A DNA stretch of 64,000 bases from CAXBBB01 sp963841855 (GTDB taxonomy: Bacteria; Bacteroidota; Rhodothermia; Rhodothermales; BA12): contig CAWJEJ010000004.1 of assembly GCA_963841855.1 (NCBI GenBank), forward strand, positions 682,001 to 746,000, read 5' to 3'. A model generated the notes under the pieces. That model was not told the origin of the DNA. It searched no databases and worked only from the letters and a program-made list of their open reading frames with translations. Position numbers and translations under genes: made by a program. The stretch's first letter is position 1, and each line of letters begins with the position of its first letter. This document shows, one piece after another, positions 7,373 through 15,671 of the stretch.

Positions 7373-8325
7373 GACCGCCCCTCCTCGGCCAGGCGCGTCA
7401 ACGGCTCCAGGTAGGCGGTCAGATGGTAGTGCTGCAGGCGCAGATCCTCGACCAGCGCGGCGGGGCTCTCGAAGCCGTGGGTATGCGACTCGAACAGATG
7501 CTGCCACACCGGATGGGCAGCGCACTTGGACCAGCTGGTCGGTACGCCCAGACCAAAGCCCAGCGCGCTCGCCGCCAGGTTGGACGCCTGCACCTTGCGG
7601 ATGAGCGCCTGCATGCCCGCCGGGAGATCGGATAAGTCGCTGTCGTGGTGCCGCTTGATGACGGTCACCAGAGGGTCGGGAAAGTTGAGCTTGCGCGCCG
7701 CGAACTCGCCCGCTTCGGTGTGGTCGCAGCCAAAGAGGAGCGCCTCCAGGCGGCACAGGTTGGGCTCGGCGATCTGCTGCTGCAACGCGCGCTCCTCATA
7801 GAGCGACGCCGCCTGCTGCGGATGGTTGTAGACCAGGATGATCTTACCAAAGTCGTGCAGCAAGCCCGCCGTGAACGAGAGTCCCAAGTCCGACTTGGAC
7901 TCGCTGGCCTGCCGTCCGCGCGGAGGACCTTCGTCCAGGTGGCGCACCAGAAAGGCCGTCGCCAGCAGGTGCTTCATCAGGCGCATGTAGGCGTCGGCGG
8001 CGATGGGATCGCGGATGACCGAGCGCAGACGCAGCATGTTCATGCCCACCACGACGCCCGTCACGGCGACCGGCCCGATCAGCACGACGGCGCGCTCGAC
8101 GCTCGTCACTTCGCGCTTGAGCCCGTAGTACGCCGAGTTGACGTTTTGCAGCAGCCGCGCCGCCACGGCCGGATCGCGCGACACCATCTGGGTGACGGTG
8201 TCCTTGTCCATCTTCTGCGGATGGTCGATCAGGTCCAGCGCCTCGACGATGGTGTGCGGCAGCGGCGGGCAGCGCAGTTCGAGCGAACTGAGAACGGGGC
8301 GGCGGGTGGCGTGCGCGGCGGACAT
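7369..8325 (-). CDS. HDOD-domain protein (318 aa)
   Basis: HDOD domains are non-catalytic relatives of HD phosphohydrolases that relay signals, often in motility and chemotaxis loci. The domain spans most of the protein: LPHTIVEALDLID near the start, AARLLQNVNSAYYGL, GLLHDFGKIIL (HD pair present), LFGCDHTEAGEFA and VIKRHHD. The start at 8325 (MSAAHATRR) is preferred to 8406, since the longer N-terminus is low-complexity and lies before the domain. It lies downstream of flgL on the same strand and overlaps the receiver-like gene by four bases, which suggests a functional pair tied to flagellar control. Confidence 0.82.
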   Translation of the reverse strand: MSAAHATRRPVLSSLELRCPPLPHTIVEALDLIDHPQKMDKDTVTQMVSRDPAVAARLLQNVNSAYYGLKREVTSVERAVVLIGPVAVTGVVVGMNMLRLRSVIRDPIAADAYMRLMKHLLATAFLVRHLDEGPPRGRQASESKSDLGLSFTAGLLHDFGKIILVYNHPQQAASLYEERALQQQIAEPNLCRLEALLFGCDHTEAGEFAARKLNFPDPLVTVIKRHHDSDLSDLPAGMQALIRKVQASNLAASALGFGLGVPTSWSKCAAHPVWQHLFESHTHGFESPAALVEDLRLQHYHLTAYLEPLTRLAEEGRS

Positions 8326-8468
8326 GGAGGCGGGGGAAGGGGAAGCGTCCGGTCGACGGTCACTCGGGAGCGTCAGGGCGTGGGGACGGAGGAGAAGCGA
8401 GTTCACGAAGTGCAGCAGATGGGAAGAGTGCCGCGCAGCTTAGCGAGGAGCATGTTGGAGCGTGCGAG

Positions 8469-9374
8469 TTATCGCAGGTAGTCGAGCAGCGTGGTCTGCA
8501 TCGAGCGGGCGCCGACCTGCAAGGCGGCCTGCATCCGCGTTTCGGCGCGCTTGAGGTGGGTGGCGGTTTCCAGATAGTCGGCGTCTTCGACCTGGCTGCG
8601 CTCGCTGACGGCGTGGAGACGCGTCGCCGCGATGCGCTCGCCCGCCAGCTGGATACGCGACGACCGCTCGCCCGCTTGAGACGTCTGGACGGTGATGTGC
8701 TCGCGCGCACCTTCGATCTGTGCCAGGGCGGCTTCCATCGTCGGAGCGCCTGCCTCACCGCGCAGGGCAGACGCCAGGCCCGTCAGCGCCTGCGTGATCG
8801 TGTAGCCCGCTCCGGTATCGTGGACGGCAGCACCCGAGAGGTTGACGCGCGCCGTCGCGGTCTCGGAGATTTGAACCTCGCGCTCGCCGTCGTTGCCGCC
8901 GTACGTGACGACGCCCGCAGCTAGCTGAAAAGGCTTGGCTCCGCCCGACGCCGTCGTCCCGCCGAACAGGAAGCGGTCGCCGACCTTGGCGTTCAGGTCG
9001 TCCAGCGTCGCGTCGAGGATGGTGTCGATCGTGCTGGCGAGTTTGGCCCGGTCGCTGGCGTTGAGGGTGTCCGAGCTGCCCTGGATCGCCAGTTCTTGGG
9101 CCTTGACGAAGCGTTCGCCCATCGCGTCGAGATAGTGCTGCGTGTGGTCGAGCACGCTCGTCGCCGAGCGGACGTTGCGCTCGTAGCCGTCCAACCGCGA
9201 CACGACGTTGTCGAGCGAGCGCGCCCGGTGGTAGCGCGGCGCGTCGTCCGAAGCCCGGTTCACGTCGATGCCCGTCGAGAGCACTTCGCGCAGGCGCTCC
9301 ACGTCGCGCTGAGCCGCTGGAATGGCGGTTTCGGCGAACAGGCGGTGCAGGTGCGTTTGGCGAGGATAGATCAT
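8469..9374 (-). CDS. flgL: Flagellar hook-filament junction protein FlgL (301 aa)
   Basis: Second junction protein between hook and filament (HAP3). The N-terminus (MIYPRQTHLHRLFAETAI) is the variable FlgL type, followed by flagellin-like LREVLSTGIDVNRASDDAPRY and LAIQGSSDTLNASDR, the marker GDRFLFGGT, and a C-terminal flagellin-like helix (RSQVEDADYLETATHL). Length is normal. It follows flgK on the same strand, separated by 234 bases that contain a palindromic repeat. Confidence 0.92.
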   Translation of the reverse strand: MIYPRQTHLHRLFAETAIPAAQRDVERLREVLSTGIDVNRASDDAPRYHRARSLDNVVSRLDGYERNVRSATSVLDHTQHYLDAMGERFVKAQELAIQGSSDTLNASDRAKLASTIDTILDATLDDLNAKVGDRFLFGGTTASGGAKPFQLAAGVVTYGGNDGEREVQISETATARVNLSGAAVHDTGAGYTITQALTGLASALRGEAGAPTMEAALAQIEGAREHITVQTSQAGERSSRIQLAGERIAATRLHAVSERSQVEDADYLETATHLKRAETRMQAALQVGARSMQTTLLDYLR

Positions 9375-9496
9375 GGCAAGAGGCGAAGGGCGGGCCGTGC
9401 GGTGGGTATCGGCAGCGTCAGGAGCGGAGTTAAGCGCGGCGGGATGGGAAGAGCATGTCCGAGAACGGTCGCGTCAATCCCCTACCCTTCCCCTCA

Positions 9497-9573
9497 GTCA
9501 TTGCGAGGAGCGAAGCGGCGATCCCCGCGCTGGCGGCCATCTTTGGAGATCGTCACGCTTCGCTCGCGATGAG
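9497..9573. repeat. REP-like long palindrome, copy 1 (GTCATTGCGAG family)
   Basis: Left arm GTCATTGCGAGGAGCGAAGC and right arm GATCGTCACGCTTCGCTCGCGATGA form an imperfect stem around a 20-30 base centre. A second full copy lies at 14577-14665 and a half copy at 31950-31979. It lies in the flgK-flgL gap and could stabilise the upstream transcript. Confidence 0.75.
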
Positions 9574-9608
9574 CAGGAAGAGGTAAAGAGGGACGGGTGC
9601 GGTTCGAA

Positions 9609-10949
9609 TCAAATGCTCAAGAGGGTCTGCATCATCTGCTCGGCGGTCGTGAGCAGCTTGGCGGCGGCGCCGTAGGACTGCTGGTGTGCGATCATGTTGG
9701 TCAGCTCTTCGTCCATGTTGACGGCGGATTTGCTGGCTTCGAGGCCGAGCAGGCTGATCACGACCGCCGAATGCCGTTCCTGATCGCGCAGCGCTGACTC
9801 GACGGTCGAGCCCAAACCCGAGAGCAGGTCGACGGCCGCGCGGTCGATGGGCTCGCGCAGGGCGGCCAGGGCGACCGCGTTTTGGCTGTCGCCCGCAGGC
9901 TCTCCAGCAGCGGCGGCGGCGAGTTGGCGCCCGTCGGTCAGGGCGAGCGAGAGGCTCGTCGCCGTCACGCCTGCGGGGTCGAAGAAGGCGCCGCCCACGT
10001 TGCCGTCCTGATCCGACCCTAGCGCGTGCTGCGTGTTGACGGCTTGGACGAGTTGCAGCGCGAAGGCGTCCAGCGTGGTCAGGGCGGCCGGAATCTGGTT
10101 GGCGGCCACGTCAAGGCGCGCGCCCAGGCGTCCACTCGTCGTGCGCATCGCCACGTCGGTGTCGCCGAACATCACGCGCGGGCCGCCCGTCGACTCATCG
10201 ACCGCCAGCAGCGTCACGTCGTCCGTCTGGACCAGGTTCATGCCGTCGAGCGAGACCGTCGCCGTGCCGTCAGCCTGCCGCTTGATGGCGACGGGAGCCA
10301 GCTCGGCCAGCTGATCGAGGACGACGTCGCGCCGGTCTTGAGCCGCCAAGTCGGGCACTCCGGTCGACGCGCCGATGCGGACCGACTGGTTCAGCGAGGC
10401 CAGTTCCTGAGTCAGGCTGTTGAGATCGTCGACTCCGGCGCGCAGGTCGAAGATCGACTGCTCCTGGAGTCGCAGCGCGCCGTTGCCCATCTGGTTGACC
10501 GTGTCGGCCACGCCGCGCGCCTGGCTGAGCACGGCGCGGCGCGAGGCGGGGCTTTCGGGGTCTTGGCTCAAATCGTTCCACGCGTTCCAGAACCTGCCCA
10601 TCGTATCGGGCAGCGTCCCGTCGCCGCTCGTCGAGAAGACGGCTTCGAGCGTCCCCAGCGCCCGGGCGCGCTCGTCGGCTCCGCCCAGCAGCGAGCGCGA
10701 ACGCCGCGCCGACTGGGTCACGAGTTCGTCGCGCAGCCGCTCGATGCCCGACACCTGCACGCCCCCGCCCGCGTGGAAACCGGTGCTGCCAAATCCGCCC
10801 CCTGGCGCTTGCGACGTGCGCAGGTTGACGCGGCGCCGCGCGTAGCCCTCGACGCCCGCGTTAGCGACGTTGTCGCCCGTCGTAGCCAGCGCCGTCGTCT
10901 GCGCGGCCAGCGCGCGCCGGGCGGTGTGGTACGTTCCAAAGAGACTCAT
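9609..10949 (-). CDS. flgK: Flagellar hook-associated protein FlgK (446 aa)
   Basis: First hook-filament junction protein (HAP1). The N-terminus has the rod/hook motif (ALAAQTTALATTGDNVANA), then YARRRVNLRT, and FWNAWNDLSQDPESPASRR, a FlgK hallmark. The C-terminus ends with the helical zipper SKSAVNMDEELTNMIAHQQS and LLTTAEQMMQTLLSI. It is shorter than the E. coli protein (about 550 aa), with a reduced variable centre. flgN lies directly upstream with a 12-base gap, as expected for a chaperone with its client. Confidence 0.94.
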   Translation of the reverse strand: MSLFGTYHTARRALAAQTTALATTGDNVANAGVEGYARRRVNLRTSQAPGGGFGSTGFHAGGGVQVSGIERLRDELVTQSARRSRSLLGGADERARALGTLEAVFSTSGDGTLPDTMGRFWNAWNDLSQDPESPASRRAVLSQARGVADTVNQMGNGALRLQEQSIFDLRAGVDDLNSLTQELASLNQSVRIGASTGVPDLAAQDRRDVVLDQLAELAPVAIKRQADGTATVSLDGMNLVQTDDVTLLAVDESTGGPRVMFGDTDVAMRTTSGRLGARLDVAANQIPAALTTLDAFALQLVQAVNTQHALGSDQDGNVGGAFFDPAGVTATSLSLALTDGRQLAAAAAGEPAGDSQNAVALAALREPIDRAAVDLLSGLGSTVESALRDQERHSAVVISLLGLEASKSAVNMDEELTNMIAHQQSYGAAAKLLTTAEQMMQTLLSI

Positions 10950-10961
10950 AGCCGTGCCGTT

Positions 10962-11540
10962 TTAACCGTCGAGGTTGACGAATCCGCCACCGCGTGACGC
11001 GCCGGACTGCATGCCTTTGGGCGTGTAGTGCTGCTGCCCGGCGGGTGCGGCCTGCCCCTGCAAGACCGTCAGCACTTCGCGTCCCAACGTGAGCGCGTGG
11101 TGAAGCGCGAACGTCAGCGCGTCGGCCTTGCGGCTGGCGATGGTAGCGCGCTCGCGCAGTTCGGATCGGTGGCTGGCGAGTTCGCTCGCAGCGCGGAGCG
11201 AGTCTTCGTCGCCATAGGCGGCCAGCGCCGAGGCAATCTCTTCGATGGTGACCGTGTCGGTCGAGAGTTTGAGGACGCGAGCAGCCAGCCGGGTCTGCCG
11301 CCCGCGCGTCTGCTGCAAGCGCTTCATCCGCGCCAGCGTCTCGCCGACCATGCCGGTGAGCGCGTCGAGCGTGTCCGAGTCGGCGTTCTGGAGCGCGGCG
11401 AGTTGGTCGGCCGTCAGGCTGTGGAGCGCGTGGAGCGATTCGAGTTCGGCGGCGAGCGTGTCGGCCAGCGGCTGGACGACGGCGGCGGGCCCGCGTGGAG
11501 CCGTGGCGACGGAATCGGTGGTCGTAGAAGTCTTGGTCAT
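10962..11540 (-). CDS. flgN: Flagellar chaperone FlgN-like protein (192 aa)
   Basis: Cytoplasmic export chaperone expected for FlgK and FlgL. The protein is almost wholly helical: LADTLAAELESLHALHSL, LTADQLAALQNAD, LARMKRLQQTRGRQ. It ends with the glycine-rich YTPKGMQSGASRGGG tail typical of FlgN-family C-termini. Sequence conservation in this family is low, so the call relies on the helical pattern, the tail and its place between flgJ and flgK. Confidence 0.78.
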   Translation of the reverse strand: MTKTSTTTDSVATAPRGPAAVVQPLADTLAAELESLHALHSLTADQLAALQNADSDTLDALTGMVGETLARMKRLQQTRGRQTRLAARVLKLSTDTVTIEEIASALAAYGDEDSLRAASELASHRSELRERATIASRKADALTFALHHALTLGREVLTVLQGQAAPAGQQHYTPKGMQSGASRGGGFVNLDG

Positions 11541-11556
11541 GTCGATAAAATCAGTA

Positions 11557-11961
11557 TCAGGCGCTCAGGTCGAGGGGCGAGGCGGACAGCGGGCGAAGCG
11601 TCCGTGCGGGAACGGCGTCGAACGTGCGCGGCGCGACCGGCGTGTCGATCGGCAGCGGCGCCTTGATTTCGGGCGTGACTTCGGGCGCCCACTGCCGACG
11701 CACCAGATCACCGACGCGCAGCGCGCCGGACTCGACCAAGTGGCTCGTGAGCACGTCGGCCAGGGCTTCGCGCTGCAAGTCGGCCTGGCTGCCCATCCAG
11801 CCCGGACCGCCCTCCATCGGCTCGAACAGCTCCTTGGTCATCGTCTGTACGAACTGCTTGACGAGCACTTCCTCGAACTGATGCGCCGCTTTGTCCGCTT
11901 GAGACGGGCGCGCGGGCGTGGCAGGTTGCGGCGATAGCGCCTGCATGCGATTCACGTTCAT
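11557..11961 (-). CDS. flgJ: FlgJ-type rod-binding protein, single domain (134 aa)
   Basis: Rod-binding (rod cap) domain: ADKAAHQFEEVLVKQFVQTM, followed by GPGWMGSQADLQREALADVL. The peptidoglycan hydrolase domain of enterobacterial FlgJ is absent, as in many other phyla, so another muramidase must open the wall for the rod. It lies between flgI and flgN. Confidence 0.85.
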   Translation of the reverse strand: MNVNRMQALSPQPATPARPSQADKAAHQFEEVLVKQFVQTMTKELFEPMEGGPGWMGSQADLQREALADVLTSHLVESGALRVGDLVRRQWAPEVTPEIKAPLPIDTPVAPRTFDAVPARTLRPLSASPLDLSA

Positions 11962-11993
11962 CGCCCCACCTCCGCATCCCGATCAACGCTCCC

Positions 11994-12064
11994 GTAGGGG
12001 CGACCCGTGGGTCGCCCTTTCCAGCGATTGCGTTTGCCAAGGGCGACCCACGGGTCGCCCCTAC
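11994..12064. repeat. Perfect inverted repeat, GTAGGGGCGACCC family
   Basis: 26-base arms (11994-12019 and 12039-12064) are exact inverted copies of GTAGGGGCGACCCGTGGGTC plus GCCCTT, and each arm is itself partly palindromic. A partial single copy lies at 13877-13902. It fills the flgI-flgJ gap and would form a strong cruciform or RNA hairpin. Confidence 0.8.
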
Positions 12065-12097
12065 GATGGGCCTGAAATGGGGGAATCAGCATCGGCA

Positions 12098-13288
12098 TCA
12101 GAGGATTACCAACTCGCCTTGCAGGGCACCGGCTTGGTCGATGGCCTGGAAGATGGAGATCACGTCGCGCGGAGTCATGCCCAGCTCGTTGAGCGCGGCG
12201 GCGAGCGTCGTCACGTCGGTATTGGGCTGCAGGACGATGCTCCTAGCCTGCTCCTCTTCGAGCGATGCCGTCTGCTGATTGGCGACGACCGTCTGCCCCT
12301 GGGCCAGCGGGTTGGGCTGCGCGATGATGGGCGTGTTCTGCGTCGACACGACCAGGCTGCCGTAGGTGATCATGACCTCGCTGATGCGCACGTTGCCACC
12401 CGCCACGATGGTGCCTGTCCGCTCGTTGATGACGAAGCGCGCCGGCGCCTCAACCGCGATCCGGACGCCTTCGAGCATCGCCATCGCCTCGCTGACGCCG
12501 CCGAACGCCGCAGGCACGTCGACTTCGATCCGCCCCGCATGGACGACGCGTGCGCCATCGGTAAAGCGCTCGTTGACTGCCTCGGCGATGCGCGCCGCCG
12601 TCGTGAAGTCGGGCTGCCGCAGCACCAGCGCCATCGCCTGCCCCTCGATCTGAAGCGGCGGCGACTGCACGATCAGCCCGCCGCCCGGCACGCGCCCGGT
12701 ATTGCCGTGGTTGACCTGCACGCTCGCGCCTCCGCCACCTGCTCGCGCCGAGCCGGTCGAGACGGGTCCTTGCGCCATCACGAACGCGAGCGCGCCGACC
12801 ACTCCGGTCGGATCGAGCAGGGGCGTCTGGAGCAGCACGCCGCCCGAGAGCGAGCGCGCATCGCCCAGCGACGACAGCGTCACGTCGACCGTTGCGCCCG
12901 GCCCGCTGAACGGGTCGAGCGTAGCCGTCACCATCACGGCGGCGGCATTGCGCGTGCCCAAGACGGTCGGGTCGACGGCGATGCCGAAGCGCTGGAGCAT
13001 GTTGGCGATGCTCTGAACCGTGTAGGGAGCGCCGCGTCGTCCGCTCGCCCGGTCGCCGGTTCGGTCCAGGCCGACGACGATGCCGTAGCCGACGAGTTGG
13101 AGCGGACGGGCGCCATCGAGCACGACGAGTTCTTTGATCCGCACGTCGGCATTCGACTGCGCGGCGGTGGGGAGTGCAAACGCTAGAACCAGGAGCACGA
13201 CGATCAGCGCGAGCAGAGCCCGAACGGACGCAGCGTCGAGCCGGCGAGCGCGACGGTGGCGAGGAAGGCGGCGGTGAATGACGCGCAT
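12098..13288 (-). CDS. flgI: Flagellar P-ring protein FlgI (396 aa)
   Basis: Periplasmic P-ring subunit around the rod. It has an N-terminal signal segment (LLALIVVLLVLAFALPTAAQ), then RIKELVVLDGARPLQLVGYGIVVGLDRTGD, the family hallmark (broken here as positions about 51-80), and the conserved QSIANMLQRFGI. The C-terminus has VVANQQTASLEEEQA and LAAALNELGMTPRDVISIFQAI. Length is slightly above the usual 370 because of the long basic N-terminus; a later start is possible. It is four bases from flgH, so they are co-transcribed. Confidence 0.95.
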   Translation of the reverse strand: MRVIHRRLPRHRRARRLDAASVRALLALIVVLLVLAFALPTAAQSNADVRIKELVVLDGARPLQLVGYGIVVGLDRTGDRASGRRGAPYTVQSIANMLQRFGIAVDPTVLGTRNAAAVMVTATLDPFSGPGATVDVTLSSLGDARSLSGGVLLQTPLLDPTGVVGALAFVMAQGPVSTGSARAGGGGASVQVNHGNTGRVPGGGLIVQSPPLQIEGQAMALVLRQPDFTTAARIAEAVNERFTDGARVVHAGRIEVDVPAAFGGVSEAMAMLEGVRIAVEAPARFVINERTGTIVAGGNVRISEVMITYGSLVVSTQNTPIIAQPNPLAQGQTVVANQQTASLEEEQARSIVLQPNTDVTTLAAALNELGMTPRDVISIFQAIDQAGALQGELVIL

Positions 13289-13292
13289 CGGC

Positions 13293-13862
13293 TTAGTTGG
13301 CTACGAGAAAGACGGCAGCGCCGAGAAGCGCGACGGCGCCCAGACGCGTCGCCGTGCCGGTCGGAAACCACTTGGCCGCGCGTCCGGCCTTGCGGTATTC
13401 GATGTGCGCGTTGGCGATCTGAAAGGACAAGACCGTGTTGTCATAGCGCACGTCGAGCGGCCGGACGGTCCCCCGCACCTGCATCACGTGCGTGACCCCG
13501 TTGACGTTGAGCGACTTCTCGCCCGTCACGAACAGGTTGCCCTGCGCCGTGACCGAGTCGACCAGGACCGTCAGCGTCCCGCTCAGCAGGTCGGACTGGA
13601 CCGTCCGGTTGCTGGCTTCGGCGTTCTGTCCAAATGTGGCGTCGAGCGCGAACGAGTCGCCCGCGTTGCCCCTCGCGCTCCCGCCGAGCGAGGCGCGGCT
13701 CTGATCGTCGTACTGACTCGACCGCGCCGCGTTGGTCCGCTCCGACAGCACGATGGTCAAGATGTCCCCGGCGCGGTTGGCCTTGGGATCCGAAAACAGC
13801 GATTGCGCATCGACGGCTGGAGCCGCCAGAGCACAGAGACAGAGAGTCAGAAGCAAGCGCAT
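13293..13862 (-). CDS. flgH: Flagellar L-ring protein FlgH, atypical ends (189 aa)
   Basis: Outer-membrane L-ring subunit. The core is clear: SLFSDPKANRAGDILTIVLSE, then NLFVTGEKSLNVNGVTHVMQVRGTVRP. Two features are unusual. The signal peptide (MRLLLTLCLCALAAPAVDAQ) lacks a lipobox, whereas FlgH is normally a lipoprotein. The C-terminus ends with a hydrophobic segment (LGAVALLGAAVFLVA) in place of the usual conserved soluble end. This tail could anchor the protein instead of a lipid. The ATG at 13862 is chosen because the signal peptide starts there; the frame is open to 13931. Confidence 0.9.
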   Translation of the reverse strand: MRLLLTLCLCALAAPAVDAQSLFSDPKANRAGDILTIVLSERTNAARSSQYDDQSRASLGGSARGNAGDSFALDATFGQNAEASNRTVQSDLLSGTLTVLVDSVTAQGNLFVTGEKSLNVNGVTHVMQVRGTVRPLDVRYDNTVLSFQIANAHIEYRKAGRAAKWFPTGTATRLGAVALLGAAVFLVAN

Positions 13863-13876
13863 AGTCAGGAGATGAT

Positions 13877-13902
13877 GTAGGGGCGACTCCGAGAGTCGCC
13901 TA
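13877..13902. repeat. Partial GTAGGGGCGAC repeat in the flgH leader
   Basis: GTAGGGGCGACTCCGAGAGT followed by CGCCTA: a single palindromic unit of the family seen as a double unit at 11994-12064. It lies 15 bases before the flgH ATG and would form a hairpin in the leader RNA. Confidence 0.6.
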
Positions 13903-13912
13903 AGAGGATGGT

Positions 13913-14581
13913 TCAGAGCGTCTCCACCCACTCGGCCACCCCGTCGGAGACGAGGCGCGCGCGGTAAGTGGTATTGGTGTCGGGGACGTGCACGCGGATC
14001 AGGTCGCCGACGTGTCCGGCTTCCCTAGCGTGACCGCGCAGGTCGAGCGCCAGACCGCCGCGGCGGTAGCGTATCATGACGGCGTCGCCGATGTCGACGG
14101 CGAAGGCAGCGCGCAGGTCGCCGGTTCGCAGCGTGCGGCCAGCGCGCAGGTGGCGGGTGGCGAAGAGCGCCCCGACAGGCAAATCGCGTGTCGTCAGCGG
14201 ATCGCCAGCCAATCGCGTCGTCTCGGTCCAGGCGATGGTTAATGCAGACGACGCGTCATCGCCCTTGAGCAGCGTTTCAGAGACCGACACGACGCTGTCG
14301 AACCGGGCCACGAACACGCGCGCACGCCCAACGGCTCGACCGTCCGCGTCCGTGACCGAGACCGACAGCGGCCCACTAGGCGCGCGTCCTCGGTCCGTCC
14401 ACGCCACACGCGGAGAAGAGAGAGCCGCAGCCTGATCCGGCACTCGCTCGGCCCGCACGATGAGGTGCCCGGCGAGTTCGGGATAGCGCGCATCCACCTG
14501 CGCCTGAACCGCAGCCGCAACGGGCGACGCGTTTTGGGCAGCGGCAGGAGCACCACTCCACAGCCACACCAACGCTGTCAT
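13913..14581 (-). CDS. flgA: P-ring assembly chaperone FlgA (222 aa)
   Basis: Periplasmic chaperone for P-ring assembly. The C-terminal SAF domain is clear: LPVGALFATRHLRAGRTLRT, VDIGDAVMIRYRRGGLALDL, and VHVPDTNTTYRARLVSDG before the end. ATG at 14581 gives a short signal-like start (MTALVWLWSGAPAAAQ). The frame stays open to 14695, but those extra residues are encoded by a dispersed palindromic repeat (14577-14665), so either the repeat was inserted at the start codon or it has added an N-terminal extension. Confidence 0.88.
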   Translation of the reverse strand: MTALVWLWSGAPAAAQNASPVAAAVQAQVDARYPELAGHLIVRAERVPDQAAALSSPRVAWTDRGRAPSGPLSVSVTDADGRAVGRARVFVARFDSVVSVSETLLKGDDASSALTIAWTETTRLAGDPLTTRDLPVGALFATRHLRAGRTLRTGDLRAAFAVDIGDAVMIRYRRGGLALDLRGHAREAGHVGDLIRVHVPDTNTTYRARLVSDGVAEWVETL

Positions 14582-14665
14582 TGCGAGGCCGAGGGCCGTG
14601 GCAATCCCCTGCGGCAACGGCGGCGTTGGGAGATCGCCGCGTCGCTTCGCTCCTCGCGATGACAA
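14577..14665. repeat. REP-like long palindrome, copy 2, overlapping the flgA start
   Basis: TGTCATTGCGAGGCCGAGGG at the left and GATCGCCGCGTCGCTTCGCT plus CCTCGCGATGACA at the right. It is the same family as 9497-9573. The left end runs into the flgA start codon at 14579-14581. Confidence 0.75.
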
Positions 14666-14697
14666 AGTGGAAAGGAAGGCGGCAACCGGCATCACGA

Positions 14698-15486
14698 CTA
14701 GCGTTTGAGGTTGTTGGCGATCTGGAGCATGTCCTCGCTCGTCGTCACCATTTTGGAGTTGATCTCGTAGGCGCGCTGAGCCGAGATCAGGCTGACCATC
14801 TCCTGCACCACGTCGACGTTCGAGGCTTCGACGTAGCCCTGACGCACCAGCCCGATGCCTTCCTCGCCGGGCGTTCCAGGAGTCGGCTCGCCGCTGGCGT
14901 CGGTCTGAGCGTAGAGGTTGCCGCCCATCGATCGCAGACCTGCCGGGTTGAAGAAGCGCGCCAACTCGATCTGGCCTAGCTCGACCATTTCGGGCTGCCC
15001 CTGAAGCCGGGCCTTGACGACGCCGTCCTGGCTGATCGCGACCTCGACGGCGTCGGGTGGAACAGTGATATCGGGTTCGAGCGCCAGGCCGGTTTGCGTG
15101 ACGACCTGCCCGTCCTGATTGACCGTGAACGTGCCGTCGCGCGAGTAGGCGAGTTCGCCGCCGGGTCCGCGCACCTGGAAGAAGCCATCGCCCGAGATCG
15201 AGATGTCGAACGCGTTGCTCGTCTCGATGAAGCTGCCCTGGGTGAAGTTGCGAACGGTCGATATGGCTGCTGCGCCGTGTCCCATCTGGAGCGTCGCCGG
15301 AGCGCCCGCGCCTTGCCCCTCGCCCTGCCCCGCCGTCTGGACGGTCTGGTAGAGCAGGTCCTGAAAGACGACGTTGGAGCGCTTGAAGCCCGTCGTGTTG
15401 GCGTTGGCGAGGTTGTTCGCCGTGTTGTCGACGCTCGTCTGCTGAGCGCTCATGCCCAGAGCGGCGGTGTGGAGGGCGCGTAGCAT
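14698..15486 (-). CDS. flgG: Distal rod protein FlgG (262 aa)
   Basis: Main subunit of the distal flagellar rod. The N-terminus MLRALHTAALGMSAQQTSVD and NTANNLANANTTGFKR is diagnostic, as are GDGFFQVRGPGGELAYSRDGTF in the centre and the C-terminal EASNVDVVQEMVSLISAQRAYE with ATTSEDM-like end (TTSEDMLQIANNLKR). Length is typical. The ATG at 15486 begins the conserved N-terminus; the frame is open 36 bases further. Confidence 0.96.
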   Translation of the reverse strand: MLRALHTAALGMSAQQTSVDNTANNLANANTTGFKRSNVVFQDLLYQTVQTAGQGEGQGAGAPATLQMGHGAAAISTVRNFTQGSFIETSNAFDISISGDGFFQVRGPGGELAYSRDGTFTVNQDGQVVTQTGLALEPDITVPPDAVEVAISQDGVVKARLQGQPEMVELGQIELARFFNPAGLRSMGGNLYAQTDASGEPTPGTPGEEGIGLVRQGYVEASNVDVVQEMVSLISAQRAYEINSKMVTTSEDMLQIANNLKR

Positions 15487-15671
15487 ATCGGTGGGAGATC
15501 GGAGAAGCGCCGTTGCATGCAACGGCGGTACGGGGAGCGGAAGTGGAGGTAGCGCTAGCGACGGGGCATGCCCCGTCGGTGCAGAAGGTTGGAGAATCGA
15601 AGAGCGAAGGTCAGCGGGCGCTCGAAAGCAGGAAAAGGGCGACGCACGAGCCTAACAAAGAGGCTGACGTC

